Assembly: GCA_026126065.1 (NCBI GenBank)
Contig: JAHCJY010000002.1
Coordinates: 62,001-126,000, forward strand
Origin: Bauldia sp.
GTDB lineage: Bacteria; Pseudomonadota; Alphaproteobacteria; Rhizobiales; Kaistiaceae
Direction: 5' to 3'
DNA: 64,000 nucleotides
Shown: positions 8,159 through 15,679 of the stretch, one piece after another
Layout of the letters: every line of letters begins with the position of its first letter
Numbering within the stretch: position 1 is the first letter of the stretch
Notes under the pieces: generated by a model
The model's input: the letters and a program-made list of their open reading frames with translations, nothing else
What the model was told of the DNA's origin: nothing
Database searches by the model: none
Made by a program: the position numbers and the translations under genes

Positions 8159-8630
8159 TCCGTCCGGCCACCACCATCATCACCACCACCACTACTATCG
8201 CGATGCCGGCAGCTTCGACCGGCCGTCGCCAAACCCGCACCGGCTGCGCCGGAGCCGGCGGCACCGCATCATTGCCGGCGTCTGCGGCGGGTTTGCCGAG
8301 TATTTCGGCTGGACGCTGTGGAAGGTCCGCCTGATCACGCTCGTCTCGTTCGTGATCTTCCTGCCGGTTGCGGCGTTCTTCTACTTCATGGCGACGCTCA
8401 TCCTGAAGTCGGAAGAGCCGTTGCGCCGCCGGTCAGCCCGCGACGAGGAATTCTGGCGCTCCGTGTCGACCAAGCCGACGGCCACCATGAACATGTTCAA
8501 GCACAAGTTCCGGGCGATCGACGGTCGCCTCGCGGAGATGGAGCGGGCGGTGACGTCCGAGGAGTTCCGCCTCACCCGGGCGTTCCGCGACCTCGACCAG
8601 CCCGCGTCGACGCCGCGGGCCGCTCCTTAG
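8151..8630 (+). CDS. pspC: Phage shock protein C with an N-terminal His8 run
   Basis: 159 residues from ATG 8151, overlapping the end of pspB. The PspC domain is clear: RRHRIIAGVCGGFAEYFGW (about residues 37-55), KVRLITLVSFVIF and one transmembrane helix VIFLPVAAFFYFMATLIL. A cytoplasmic C-terminal helical region with EFWRSVSTKPTATMNMFK and MERAVTSEEFRLTRAFRDL follows, as in proteobacterial PspC. Unusually, residues 7-14 are eight consecutive His followed by Tyr-Tyr; such a run could bind metal ions but has no known role in PspC. Last gene of the psp operon. Confidence 0.95.
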   Translation: MDDPSGHHHHHHHHYYRDAGSFDRPSPNPHRLRRSRRHRIIAGVCGGFAEYFGWTLWKVRLITLVSFVIFLPVAAFFYFMATLILKSEEPLRRRSARDEEFWRSVSTKPTATMNMFKHKFRAIDGRLAEMERAVTSEEFRLTRAFRDLDQPASTPRAAP

Positions 8631-8774
8631 CTACCCCGCATCGCGGCGTCGGGCCTACCCGCCGCCGATCCTGACACCACCTTCCCCGACCTCGGCGTCG
8701 CGCCGGTCCCGACCGGCCGCGGCGGCTGCGTCCCCGCGGCCGCCGCATGCCATGCCATTCCCTGGGAAAAGCAC

Positions 8775-9425
8775 ATGCCGACAACAGTGAAGCGCCGTGC
8801 CGCGGCAAAGGCCCGACCGGTAGAGGCCGAGGCGCTCGGCCTCGAGGACCTCCTCGACCGCATCGCCGGCGCCGGCTCGCGTGAACGGGTCTCGGTGGCC
8901 GACGCACTGCTCGTCGCCGGCAATCGCTCGTTCGGATCGTTGCTGGCGATCGGCGGCCTCCTTGCGGCGACGCCGCTCGGCGTGATCCCGACGCTTCCGT
9001 CGGTCATCGGCCTGATGCTGGGCCTGGTCGCGGCCCAGTTGCTGGTCGGCATGCCCCGCGTCTGGCTGCCACGATTCCTTCTCTCCCGCACGATCAGCCG
9101 GGAGCGTCTCGCCGCGGCGGTGGAGCGCGTTCGCCCGGCGACGCGACGCATCGACCGGACCCTCCGCCCGCGCCTGACCTTCCTCACGCGAGGCGTGCCC
9201 GCCCGCCTGATCGGGTTGGCCTGCCTGTGCCTGGTGGTGGCGATCCCGCCGCTGGAACTGGTCCCGTTCATGGCCACCGGACCGCTGCTGGCGATTGCGG
9301 CGTTTGGCCTTGCGATCTTCCTGCGCGACGGCGTCGTTGCGCTGGCCGCCATTGCGATCGCTGGCTCCAGCTTCGTTCTGGTCGTCAAGGTGCTGCTGCC
9401 GATCATCGGCGGCCTGCTGGTGTGA
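8775..9425 (+). CDS. exoD: ExoD-family exopolysaccharide synthesis membrane protein
   Basis: 216 residues. After a basic N-terminus comes LLDRIAGAGSRERVSVADAL, typical of the ExoD start. Several hydrophobic helices follow: SLLAIGGLLAATPLGVIPTL, VIGLMLGLVAAQLLVG, LIGLACLCLVVAIPPLELVP and a final GSSFVLVVKVLLPIIGGLLV. ExoD was first linked to exopolysaccharide production and alkaline tolerance in Sinorhizobium; the molecular role is still unclear. It stands alone here, far from the polysaccharide genes at 51-64 kb. Confidence 0.9.
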   Translation: MPTTVKRRAAAKARPVEAEALGLEDLLDRIAGAGSRERVSVADALLVAGNRSFGSLLAIGGLLAATPLGVIPTLPSVIGLMLGLVAAQLLVGMPRVWLPRFLLSRTISRERLAAAVERVRPATRRIDRTLRPRLTFLTRGVPARLIGLACLCLVVAIPPLELVPFMATGPLLAIAAFGLAIFLRDGVVALAAIAIAGSSFVLVVKVLLPIIGGLLV

Positions 9426-9516
9426 TCGTGCGCCTGGCGGCCGTCCCGCGACTCCCCGGGCGCACACATGCCGGAAGTGCCTCCGGTCACACCGTAGGCT
9501 CTAGCGACCATCGGCC

Positions 9517-9542
9517 GGCCGCCGCCTGCGAGGGCGGCGGCC
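9517..9542. terminator. Hairpin between convergent exoD and DUF6665 genes
   Basis: A perfect 10-bp stem GGCCGCCGCC/GGCGGCGGCC with a 6-base loop lies between two convergent genes. There is no T-run on either strand, so it is only a plausible terminator. Confidence 0.4.
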
Positions 9543-9548
9543 GTGGCG

Positions 9549-9926
9549 TTAGAGCCAACGCGGCCGGCGTCGCCAGTTCGTCCTCGGCTCGATCAGCCCC
9601 GCGCCGATCTCCGCGGGGATGCCGTAGGCGGAGAAAACCTCACCCGAGTCCCGGAAGCCGCAGGCCTCGCGCTGGACCATCAGGAACCACAACGCCTCGC
9701 GCGCCTCCGCGAGAATCTCCGGCCGCGTGCGAAGGACCGGCCGGCCGGCATCAGGCGCCGGCAGCGCCGTGCCGGCATCGAACGCGGCAAGGGTTGCCAG
9801 CGCCTTCTCGAGCCGACGTGCCGAACGGGCAAGAGAAGCGGCCTGTTCGGCGATGACTTCGGCTTCGACGGCATTGACGACGGCCGAACTGGCGCTTCCT
9901 GTGTGCTTGGGCGGACGGACTGTCAT
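9549..9926 (-). CDS. Small helical protein, probably DUF6665 family
   Basis: 125 residues from ATG 9926. The middle is helical and Ala-rich (EAEVIAEQAASLARSARRLE, then KALATLAAFDAGT), followed by ILAEAREALWFLMVQREACG and FSAYGIPAEIGAGL. The block around WFLMVQREACGFRDS is what I recall from the small alphaproteobacterial DUF6665 family. No enzymatic motif, signal peptide or membrane span is seen, and the function is unknown. The frame is open much further upstream, but only the part from MTVRPPKH looks like coding sequence. Confidence 0.7.
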   Translation of the reverse strand: MTVRPPKHTGSASSAVVNAVEAEVIAEQAASLARSARRLEKALATLAAFDAGTALPAPDAGRPVLRTRPEILAEAREALWFLMVQREACGFRDSGEVFSAYGIPAEIGAGLIEPRTNWRRRPRWL

Positions 9927-10073
9927 CAGCGCGCGAAGGCTTGGACATAAAGAGGCAAATTGCGGGATCGATCGTAACACGTCACCACCGCGCCGTTGAG
10001 CACCGGAGGCACCGGCGACGGAACCGGCGAGCGGAAGTCGCGTTCGCATGAGGGACGAAGGAGCCCCTGCAAC

Positions 10074-10664
10074 ATGCCCACGATCACCGAAGCCAAGGTT
10101 CTCATCATGGCCACCCACGGCTTCGAGCAGTCGGAGCTCGAAGTGCCGCGCAACCGCCTGGAGGAGGCCGGCGCCGCGGTCACCATTGCCGCCCCCGAGG
10201 GTGGCCAGATTCGCGGCTGGGAAAAGCGGGAATGGTGCCGGTCGGTCCCCGTCGACATCGTGCTCCACGACGTTGATCCGTCCGACTACGACGCGCTCGT
10301 CCTGCCGGGCGGCCAGATGAACCCCGATACGCTGCGCGGCAACGACGAGGCGTTGGGCCTGATCCGGGCGTTCCTGAGGTCCGGCAAGCCGGTCGCCGCG
10401 ATCTGCCACGCCCCCTGGCTGCTGGTCGAGGTCGACGCCGTCCGCGGCCGCGACGTCACCTCATGGCCGACCGTCCGCAAGGACCTCGAGAACGCCGGTG
10501 CGACCTGGATCGATCAGCCCGTCGTCGTCGACGGCTCGATCATCACGTCACGCTCGCCCCACGACCTCGAGGCCTTCTCCGCGGCCATCATCGATGCGAT
10601 CGAACTGGGCCAGCCGAAGATCCTGTCGCCGGTTGCCGAACGGCGTGTGACTCCGGTCGAGTAG
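10074..10664 (+). CDS. PfpI/DJ-1 family class I glutamine amidotransferase-like protein (protein/nucleotide deglycase type)
   Basis: 196 residues from ATG 10074 with AAGGAG upstream. The DJ-1/PfpI fold shows in KVLIMATHGFEQSELEVPRN (the Glu of the catalytic site), DYDALVLPGGQMNPDTLR and the nucleophile elbow AAICHAPWLLVEV with the active Cys followed by His. It ends with ITSRSPHDLEAFSAAIIDAI, also typical. Members are reported as proteases, chaperones or deglycases acting on glyoxal adducts; which applies here is not readable. The stop lies 2 bases from the stop of the convergent quinone oxidoreductase. Confidence 0.92.
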   Translation: MPTITEAKVLIMATHGFEQSELEVPRNRLEEAGAAVTIAAPEGGQIRGWEKREWCRSVPVDIVLHDVDPSDYDALVLPGGQMNPDTLRGNDEALGLIRAFLRSGKPVAAICHAPWLLVEVDAVRGRDVTSWPTVRKDLENAGATWIDQPVVVDGSIITSRSPHDLEAFSAAIIDAIELGQPKILSPVAERRVTPVE

Positions 10665-10666
10665 CG

Positions 10667-11635
10667 TCAGGGCAGGAGCACGATCGACCCGCTGGTCTGG
10701 CGTGCCTCGAGGGCGCGATGCGCGTCGGCCGCCCCGGCGAGCGGCAGGCGACGGTCGATCCGGACGCGGACGCTCCCCGACGCGATCATCGCGAACAGCG
10801 CCGCCGCCGCTTCCTCCAGTTCGGCGCGGTCCGAGATGTAATTGGCAAGGTTCGGCCGCGTCATGAACAGCGAGCCCTTCTGCGACAGCACGCGGGGCGC
10901 GAACTCCGGAACAAGTCCGGACGACTGGCCGAACGAGACGAACATGCCCCGCGGTCGCAGCACGTCCAGCGAACCCGGGAACGTGTCCTTCCCAACAGAG
11001 TCGTAGACGACATCCACGCCCCTGCCGCCGGTGAGTTCCTTCGTGCGCGCGACGAAATCCTCGTTGCGGTAGTTGATGACGTGGCTGCAGCCATGGTCCC
11101 GCGCCAGCGCGGCCTTGGCCTCGGAGCCCGCCGTTCCGATCACGGTAGCGCCCAGCGAAACCGCCCATTGCACCGCGATCAGCCCGGTTGCCCCGGCAAC
11201 TGCGTGGAAGAGGATCGTGTCGCCGGGGCCGAGCTTTCGCGTCCGCCGGACGAGGTATTCCGCGGTAAGGCCCTTGAGCATCGCCGCGGCCGCGACATCG
11301 TCCGGCACTCCGTCGGGAACCCGGACGAGGCGATGGCTCGCGATCGTCCGCCACTCGGCATAGGCGCCGATCGCCATGCAGTAGGCGACACGATCGCCGA
11401 CGGTGACCTCTGTGACGCCAGGGCCGACCGCCTCGACGACGCCCGCGCCCTCATTGCCGGCCGTAAACGGCAGCGGCAGGGGGTAGAGGCCCTCCCGCTG
11501 GTAGATGTCGATGAAGTTGACGCCGATTGCCGTATGACGGACGAGCGCCTCGCCGTGCCCCGGACGCGGAACGTCGACCGTGTCGACGGATAGGGCCTCG
11601 GGACCGCCGGATTGATGGACGCGGATCGCCTGCAT
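10667..11635 (-). CDS. qor: Quinone oxidoreductase (zeta-crystallin-like medium-chain reductase)
   Basis: 322 residues. It starts MQAIRVHQSGGPEALSVDTV and shows the QOR family signatures: VNFIDIYQREGLYPLPLPFT, GNEGAGVVEAVGPGV, GLTAEYLVRRT, then the NADPH-binding loop HAVAGATGLIAVQWA with AGATG in place of the AAGGVG of other members. No catalytic-zinc Cys/His set is present, as in NADPH:quinone reductases. It should reduce quinones in the cytoplasm. It is followed downstream by the convergent PfpI gene and preceded by the decayed terC. Confidence 0.93.
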   Translation of the reverse strand: MQAIRVHQSGGPEALSVDTVDVPRPGHGEALVRHTAIGVNFIDIYQREGLYPLPLPFTAGNEGAGVVEAVGPGVTEVTVGDRVAYCMAIGAYAEWRTIASHRLVRVPDGVPDDVAAAAMLKGLTAEYLVRRTRKLGPGDTILFHAVAGATGLIAVQWAVSLGATVIGTAGSEAKAALARDHGCSHVINYRNEDFVARTKELTGGRGVDVVYDSVGKDTFPGSLDVLRPRGMFVSFGQSSGLVPEFAPRVLSQKGSLFMTRPNLANYISDRAELEEAAAALFAMIASGSVRVRIDRRLPLAGAADAHRALEARQTSGSIVLLP

Positions 11636-11639
11636 CTTA

Positions 11640-12165
11640 CTCCTGGTGTTGCCCGAGGCACTCGGCCGACTTGACCCGCCGCCTTGCCTGGGTGCGCTTC
11701 GCCAGCACGTTGAGGACCTCCCACGAAGACTGAGAACGCCATCGCCGCGCAGATATACCCGCGTTCGATGTGATGACCGAGCGCGTCGGCGATGTGCGCT
11801 GCGCCGATCCGCTGCGGCCCGGCGCTTCTTCGTCGCCCTCGACCCCTTGATGAATCTCGAGCGTTGCCTTGACGACGAGGAAGAGGCCGCCGGCAAGGAG
11901 GATGAGGTCACGCCATGTGATGTCGCGGCCGAATGCGTTGAAAAGCGCCTGGTCCAGACCGATCAGCCACGTCAGCAGAAGCAGGACCCGGAACCCGAGT
12001 GCGCCGAGGAGGCCGACCTGGCGGATGCGCTTGGCAGCCTCGCGCGACAGCCTCGCAACTATGACCGGGAAGAAGACGACATCGTCGATGCCAGAGACGA
12101 TCTCCACCACCGCAAGTGTTGCGAGACTTGCCCAGATCGCGGGATCAGAAAATGCATTCGAACAT
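11640..12165 (-). pseudogene. terC: Decayed TerC-family membrane protein gene (frameshifts and internal deletion)
   Basis: Parts of a TerC protein can be read in different frames. ATG 12165 gives MFECIF and a stop, then SDPAIWASLATLAVVEIV continues one frame over. EIVSGIDDVVFFPVIVARL and DLILLAGGLFLVVKATLEIH follow. After EGDEEA about 85 residues of the normal protein, including the second Asp-rich membrane block, are missing. The tail reappears in another frame as IADALGHHIERGYICAAMAF, then EVLNVLAKRTQARR in a third. At least two frameshifts plus the deletion make a functional product unlikely. TerC proteins are integral membrane proteins implicated in metal export. Confidence 0.8.
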
Positions 12166-12309
12166 TTGCCGCTTCTTTAGCGCCCCCTTTGCCAATCGGA
12201 CCTAGTAGGCGATGTGAACCGACCACGACAAGCGGCCGTCGCGGTGCCAATGTAACGCAGGGGTTCGGCGTATCGACGCCGAAAGCGTTTCAGTATTCAG
12301 GTCGGCCTC

Positions 12310-12747
12310 ATGACCGCGTTCACACCACTCTCCGCCACCATCGGCGGCGTTCTCATCGGACTCTCCGCCGGGCTCCTCTGGCTTCTCAACGGCCGTACGG
12401 CGGGGATCTCGGGGATTTTCGGCGGGCTCCTGCCGCACCGGTCGCGCGACGCGGTCTGGCGCCTCGTATTCCTGGCCGCCCTCCCGGTCGGCGCGATCGT
12501 CGGCACTTGGCTCGGCCCGAAGATCTTCTCCGAGATCGCCGGCGGAACGCCGGCCCTTGGCCTCGCTCCCATCGTGGCGGTCGGCGCCGGCCTCCTGGTC
12601 GGCGTCGGCACGCGGCTGGGCGGCGGCTGCACCTCCGGCCACGGCATCTGCGGCCTCGCCCGCTTCTCCGCCCGCTCCCTCGTCGCGGTCGTCACCTTCA
12701 TGCTGGTCGCAATGGCAACCGTCTTCGTGGTGAGGCACGTCCTGTGA
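12310..12747 (+). CDS. YeeE/YedE-family sulfur transporter subunit
   Basis: 145 residues with four or five hydrophobic helices. The signature RLGGGCTSGHGICGLARFS, containing the conserved Cys of thiosulfate/sulfur permeases (TsuA-like), lies at about residues 101-119, and GLLWLLNGRTAGISGIFGG near the N-terminus is the matching repeat block. It is the first half of a split transporter; the second half follows with a 4-base overlap (GTGA). Such pairs (PmpA/PmpB) usually accompany a BigR regulator and a persulfide dioxygenase, but neither is present in this window. Confidence 0.88.
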   Translation: MTAFTPLSATIGGVLIGLSAGLLWLLNGRTAGISGIFGGLLPHRSRDAVWRLVFLAALPVGAIVGTWLGPKIFSEIAGGTPALGLAPIVAVGAGLLVGVGTRLGGGCTSGHGICGLARFSARSLVAVVTFMLVAMATVFVVRHVL

Positions 12748-13223
12748 CGAACCGTTCCATCCTTCCGATCGCCGCCGCTGCCGGTTGCGGCCTCCTGTTC
12801 GGAATCGGCCTTGCCATCGCGCAGATGACCGACCCGGAAAAGGTCAAGGCGTTCCTCGATGTGGCCGCGATCTTCGACGGGACCTGGGACGCGAGCCTCG
12901 CCTTCGTGATGGGCGCGGGTCTCCTCGTGATGGTCGCGTTCTACCGCCTGGGCGGCCGTCGCGACGCGCCGGTCCTTGCGTCGGCCTTCGTCTGGCCGAA
13001 GCGCGGCGACGTCGACCGCCAGCTGGTCCTCGGCTCGACCCTCTTTGGCGTCGGCTGGGGCCTGTCCGGCCTCTGCCCTGGCCCGGCGATCGCGGTTCTC
13101 GGCCTCGCGCCGGGCGAGTTTGCCCTGTTCGTGGTGGCCATGCTTGCCGGATCATGGGCGACGGGGATCGCCCTCGCGGCGCGCGATGGCCGCTTCGCCG
13201 GCGGCAACCTCCCGGCGACCTAG
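12744..13223 (+). CDS. DUF6691 family membrane protein, second half of YeeE/YedE transporter pair
   Basis: 159 residues from GTG 12744 overlapping the previous stop. Hydrophobic helices include LPIAAAAGCGLLFGIGLAIA, SLAFVMGAGLLVMVAFYRL, and the conserved block FGVGWGLSGLCPGPAIAVLG with the Cys of this family near residue 112. A conserved MTDPEKVKAFLD follows the first helix. Together with the upstream gene it should form the inner-membrane channel for thiosulfate or another sulfur compound; the substrate is inferred from the family. It ends 4 bases before the UbiH-like gene. Confidence 0.87.
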   Translation: MTNRSILPIAAAAGCGLLFGIGLAIAQMTDPEKVKAFLDVAAIFDGTWDASLAFVMGAGLLVMVAFYRLGGRRDAPVLASAFVWPKRGDVDRQLVLGSTLFGVGWGLSGLCPGPAIAVLGLAPGEFALFVVAMLAGSWATGIALAARDGRFAGGNLPAT

Positions 13224-13227
13224 GCCC

Positions 13228-14382
13228 GTGACGGACGTTACCGCGGAGATCGCGATCGTCGGCGGCGGCCTTGCCGGCCTCACTGCGGCGGTTGCTCTGG
13301 CCCGCACCGGCCAGTCGATCGTCCTCCTGGCGCCGGACCGACCCGCCGATCGCCGCACAACGGCGCTCCTCGGCGAATCGGTGGCGTTCATCCGATCGCT
13401 CGGCGTCTTCGATGCCGTCGCGACCCAATCCCAGCCGCTCCGCGGCATCCGCGTGATCGACGCCACAGGTCGCCTCCTTCGCGCGCCGGAGGTTCTGTTC
13501 GACGCGGCCGAACTCGGCCTCGATGCCTTCGGCCAGAATGTCCCGAACGAGCCCCTGCTCGCTGCGCTGGAGCACGAGGCGGCCCGCCTCGGCGTCGTGC
13601 GATTGACTGCGACCGCGACCGCGATCGAGGCGGGACCCGACGCCATCGTGATCGCCGGCCCGGAAGGCACGACCGTCGCCGCCCGGCTCTGCGTCGGCGC
13701 GGACGGGCGCAAATCATCCGTCCGCGCCGCGGCCGGGATCGGCCTCCGCGAGGGCCGCAACACCGGCCAGGCCGCGGTGGTCGGCACCTTCGAGCACGCG
13801 CTGCCGCACAACGACATCTCGACCGAATTCCACACGCCGAACGGCCCGTTCACGCTCGTCCCGCTGCCGGGCAATCGTTCGGCGCTCGTCTGGGTGACCA
13901 CGACCGGGGAAGCCGACTACCTCCGCGCCCTCCCGCCTGCGGCGATTGCCGAGGCAGTCGAGCGCCAGGCTTCGTCCTTCCTCGGCGCCATGACGAGCAT
14001 CGGCCCGACGCAGGCGTTCCCGCTGGCTACCGCGACCGCCACGCGCCTTGTCGGCGAGCGGATCGCCCTCATCGGCGAAGCGGCCCATGTCCTGCCGCCG
14101 ATCGCCGCCCAGGGATTCAACCTCACGCTCCGGGACATCGCCGCCCTCGCGCGGCTCGTGTCGGGTGCGCCGGACGCGGGGGCGCCGGACATTCTTGCTG
14201 CCTACGGCCGCGAACGCGAAGCCGATCTCGGTGTGCGGGCGATCGCCGTCAGCCTGCTGAACCGCTCATTGCTCACCGCTTTCCTTCCCGCCCATGCCGC
14301 CCGGAATCTCGGGCTTGCGGTCCTCGACGCGGTGCCGCAACTGCGTCGCGCCGTCATGCGTCACGGCCTCGGCGCGACCTGA
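13228..14382 (+). CDS. ubiH: FAD-dependent monooxygenase, UbiH/UbiF/Coq6 family
   Basis: 384 residues from GTG 13228. It has the dinucleotide motif AIVGGGLAGLTAAVALARTG near the N-terminus (residues 8-27), the second FAD/NADPH motif CVGADGRKSSVRAAAGIG and the third motif RIALIGEAAHVLPPIAAQG with the conserved GD-like position changed to GE. Members hydroxylate the ring of ubiquinone precursors at the inner membrane. Which ring position is served cannot be assigned; a related Coq6 or UbiL role is equally possible. It follows the sulfur transporter pair closely and may be cotranscribed. Confidence 0.88.
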   Translation: MTDVTAEIAIVGGGLAGLTAAVALARTGQSIVLLAPDRPADRRTTALLGESVAFIRSLGVFDAVATQSQPLRGIRVIDATGRLLRAPEVLFDAAELGLDAFGQNVPNEPLLAALEHEAARLGVVRLTATATAIEAGPDAIVIAGPEGTTVAARLCVGADGRKSSVRAAAGIGLREGRNTGQAAVVGTFEHALPHNDISTEFHTPNGPFTLVPLPGNRSALVWVTTTGEADYLRALPPAAIAEAVERQASSFLGAMTSIGPTQAFPLATATATRLVGERIALIGEAAHVLPPIAAQGFNLTLRDIAALARLVSGAPDAGAPDILAAYGREREADLGVRAIAVSLLNRSLLTAFLPAHAARNLGLAVLDAVPQLRRAVMRHGLGAT

Positions 14383-14471
14383 AGGCGCACGCCTCGATCC
14401 AATCGAGAATTGACAGGCCTGCCCGGGAGCGCGCCTCCTAGGAACGTCGAAGGGGCTCGATGGAGGGATGC

Positions 14472-14804
14472 ATGACACCCATCCGCAGCGCGAGGTACGG
14501 AATCGGGCAGGTCGTCCGGCACCGTGTGTTTCCGTTCCGTGGCGTCGTGTTCGACGTCGATCCGGTCTTCCGCAACACCGAGGAATGGTGGCTGGCCATC
14601 CCCGAGGACATTCGTCCGTCCAAGGATCAGCCTTTCTACCATCTGTTCGCGGAGAATGCGGACAGCGAGTACATCGCCTATGTCTCCGAGCAGAACCTCC
14701 TGCCGGACGAGACGGGCGAACCGCTGCGCCACTCCCAGATCGACGCCTTCTTTACCGGCAGCGCCGACGGCGTTCTAAGGGCGCGCGACCTCGACCTGAA
14801 CTAG
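14472..14804 (+). CDS. hspQ: Heat shock protein HspQ (hemimethylated DNA-binding/YccV-like domain)
   Basis: 110 residues from ATG 14472, chosen because GGAGGG lies at 14462-14467; an ATG at 14460 has no such site. The fold is recognisable from ARYGIGQVVRHRVFPFRGVV, DVDPVFRNTEEWW, QPFYHLFAENADSEYIAYVS and EQNLLPDETGEPLRHSQI, which match HspQ over nearly all its length. HspQ is a small heat-shock-induced factor, an adaptor for Lon in enterobacteria; its role in alphaproteobacteria is less clear. It is a single-gene unit. Confidence 0.92.
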   Translation: MTPIRSARYGIGQVVRHRVFPFRGVVFDVDPVFRNTEEWWLAIPEDIRPSKDQPFYHLFAENADSEYIAYVSEQNLLPDETGEPLRHSQIDAFFTGSADGVLRARDLDLN

Positions 14805-14880
14805 GCGGGTCGATGGCCGCGACGCAGCCCCCGGCGAACCGGGAGCCGGCAAGCCACCCAACGTGGCCGCGTGGCGACGC

Positions 14881-15534
14881 CTAAGGCGTCGCGGGCGCGG
14901 CGGGGTTGAGGATCTGCTGCTGCTGTTCGATCAGGCGCTGCCGCGCGGCTTCCGCGCGATCCTGGAGCGCCTGGTTGAGCTCGTCCTGGCGCGCCTGCGC
15001 CTCCGCGCCGTTGAGGCCCGGACCGTCATAGGTTGCCGTGAAGCCGGCGAGCGTCATCGGATAGTCGATGCGGCGGAGGCCTTCCTCGGTGGCGGCCGGC
15101 TGCGCGGTGCTGATCATCAGCTGGTTGCCACGCTTGAGCGAGGCGATGAAGGCATCGTCGACCGGCACTTCACCGATGCAGATGTTCGTGTCGCACAGCG
15201 CGTACGGCATCGTCGCCGCCTGGTTCGTGTCGACCTGGATGCGGATGCCCTGCTGGATGAGGACGCCCGTGCGGACGAGAACGCTGAAGACAACGCCGGT
15301 CTGGCCGGTGACGGTGGTGAGCGAGGCCTGGCCGATCAGCTGGCCGTTCTCGGCGACGATCTGGTAGACGACCGAGCAGCTTTGCGCGCCCGCTGCGTCG
15401 GTCTGGCAGACCTTGATCCAGCCCGGCGCCGTGGGGTCCTGCTGGGCGAGTGCCTGTCCACTGGTAGCGACGCCAAGAGCGAAGGCCGACGCGGCGACCA
15501 TCGAACCCATCCGTCCCGGCATAGCTGAGCGCAT
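14881..15534 (-). CDS. Invasion-associated locus B (IalB) family periplasmic protein
   Basis: 217 residues from ATG 15534 (AGGGGA upstream), with a signal peptide ending near GQALA. The IalB domain follows: WIKVCQTDAAGAQSCSVVYQ with two Cys, LLIQQGIRIQVD-like strand, YALCDTNICIGEVPVDD with another Cys pair, and GFTATYDGPGLNG. The C-terminus is a Gln/Glu/Arg-rich helix ending in a Gln4 run. The family is named from a Bartonella protein linked to erythrocyte invasion but is widespread in non-pathogens, so no virulence role should be assumed. It is convergent with hspQ. Confidence 0.92.
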   Translation of the reverse strand: MRSAMPGRMGSMVAASAFALGVATSGQALAQQDPTAPGWIKVCQTDAAGAQSCSVVYQIVAENGQLIGQASLTTVTGQTGVVFSVLVRTGVLIQQGIRIQVDTNQAATMPYALCDTNICIGEVPVDDAFIASLKRGNQLMISTAQPAATEEGLRRIDYPMTLAGFTATYDGPGLNGAEAQARQDELNQALQDRAEAARQRLIEQQQQILNPAAPATP

Positions 15535-15679
15535 CCTCAAGTCCCCTGTTCAATCGCTGAATCACCGCCTACCGAACCGGTGGCCGGCGGCGTACCCCGA
15601 TGGCCGCCGAATACGGCGAGACGGTGGCCCGGCGGCCGAATGCTTAGATCGAATCGGACCCGAATGCCAGCCGCACCGA

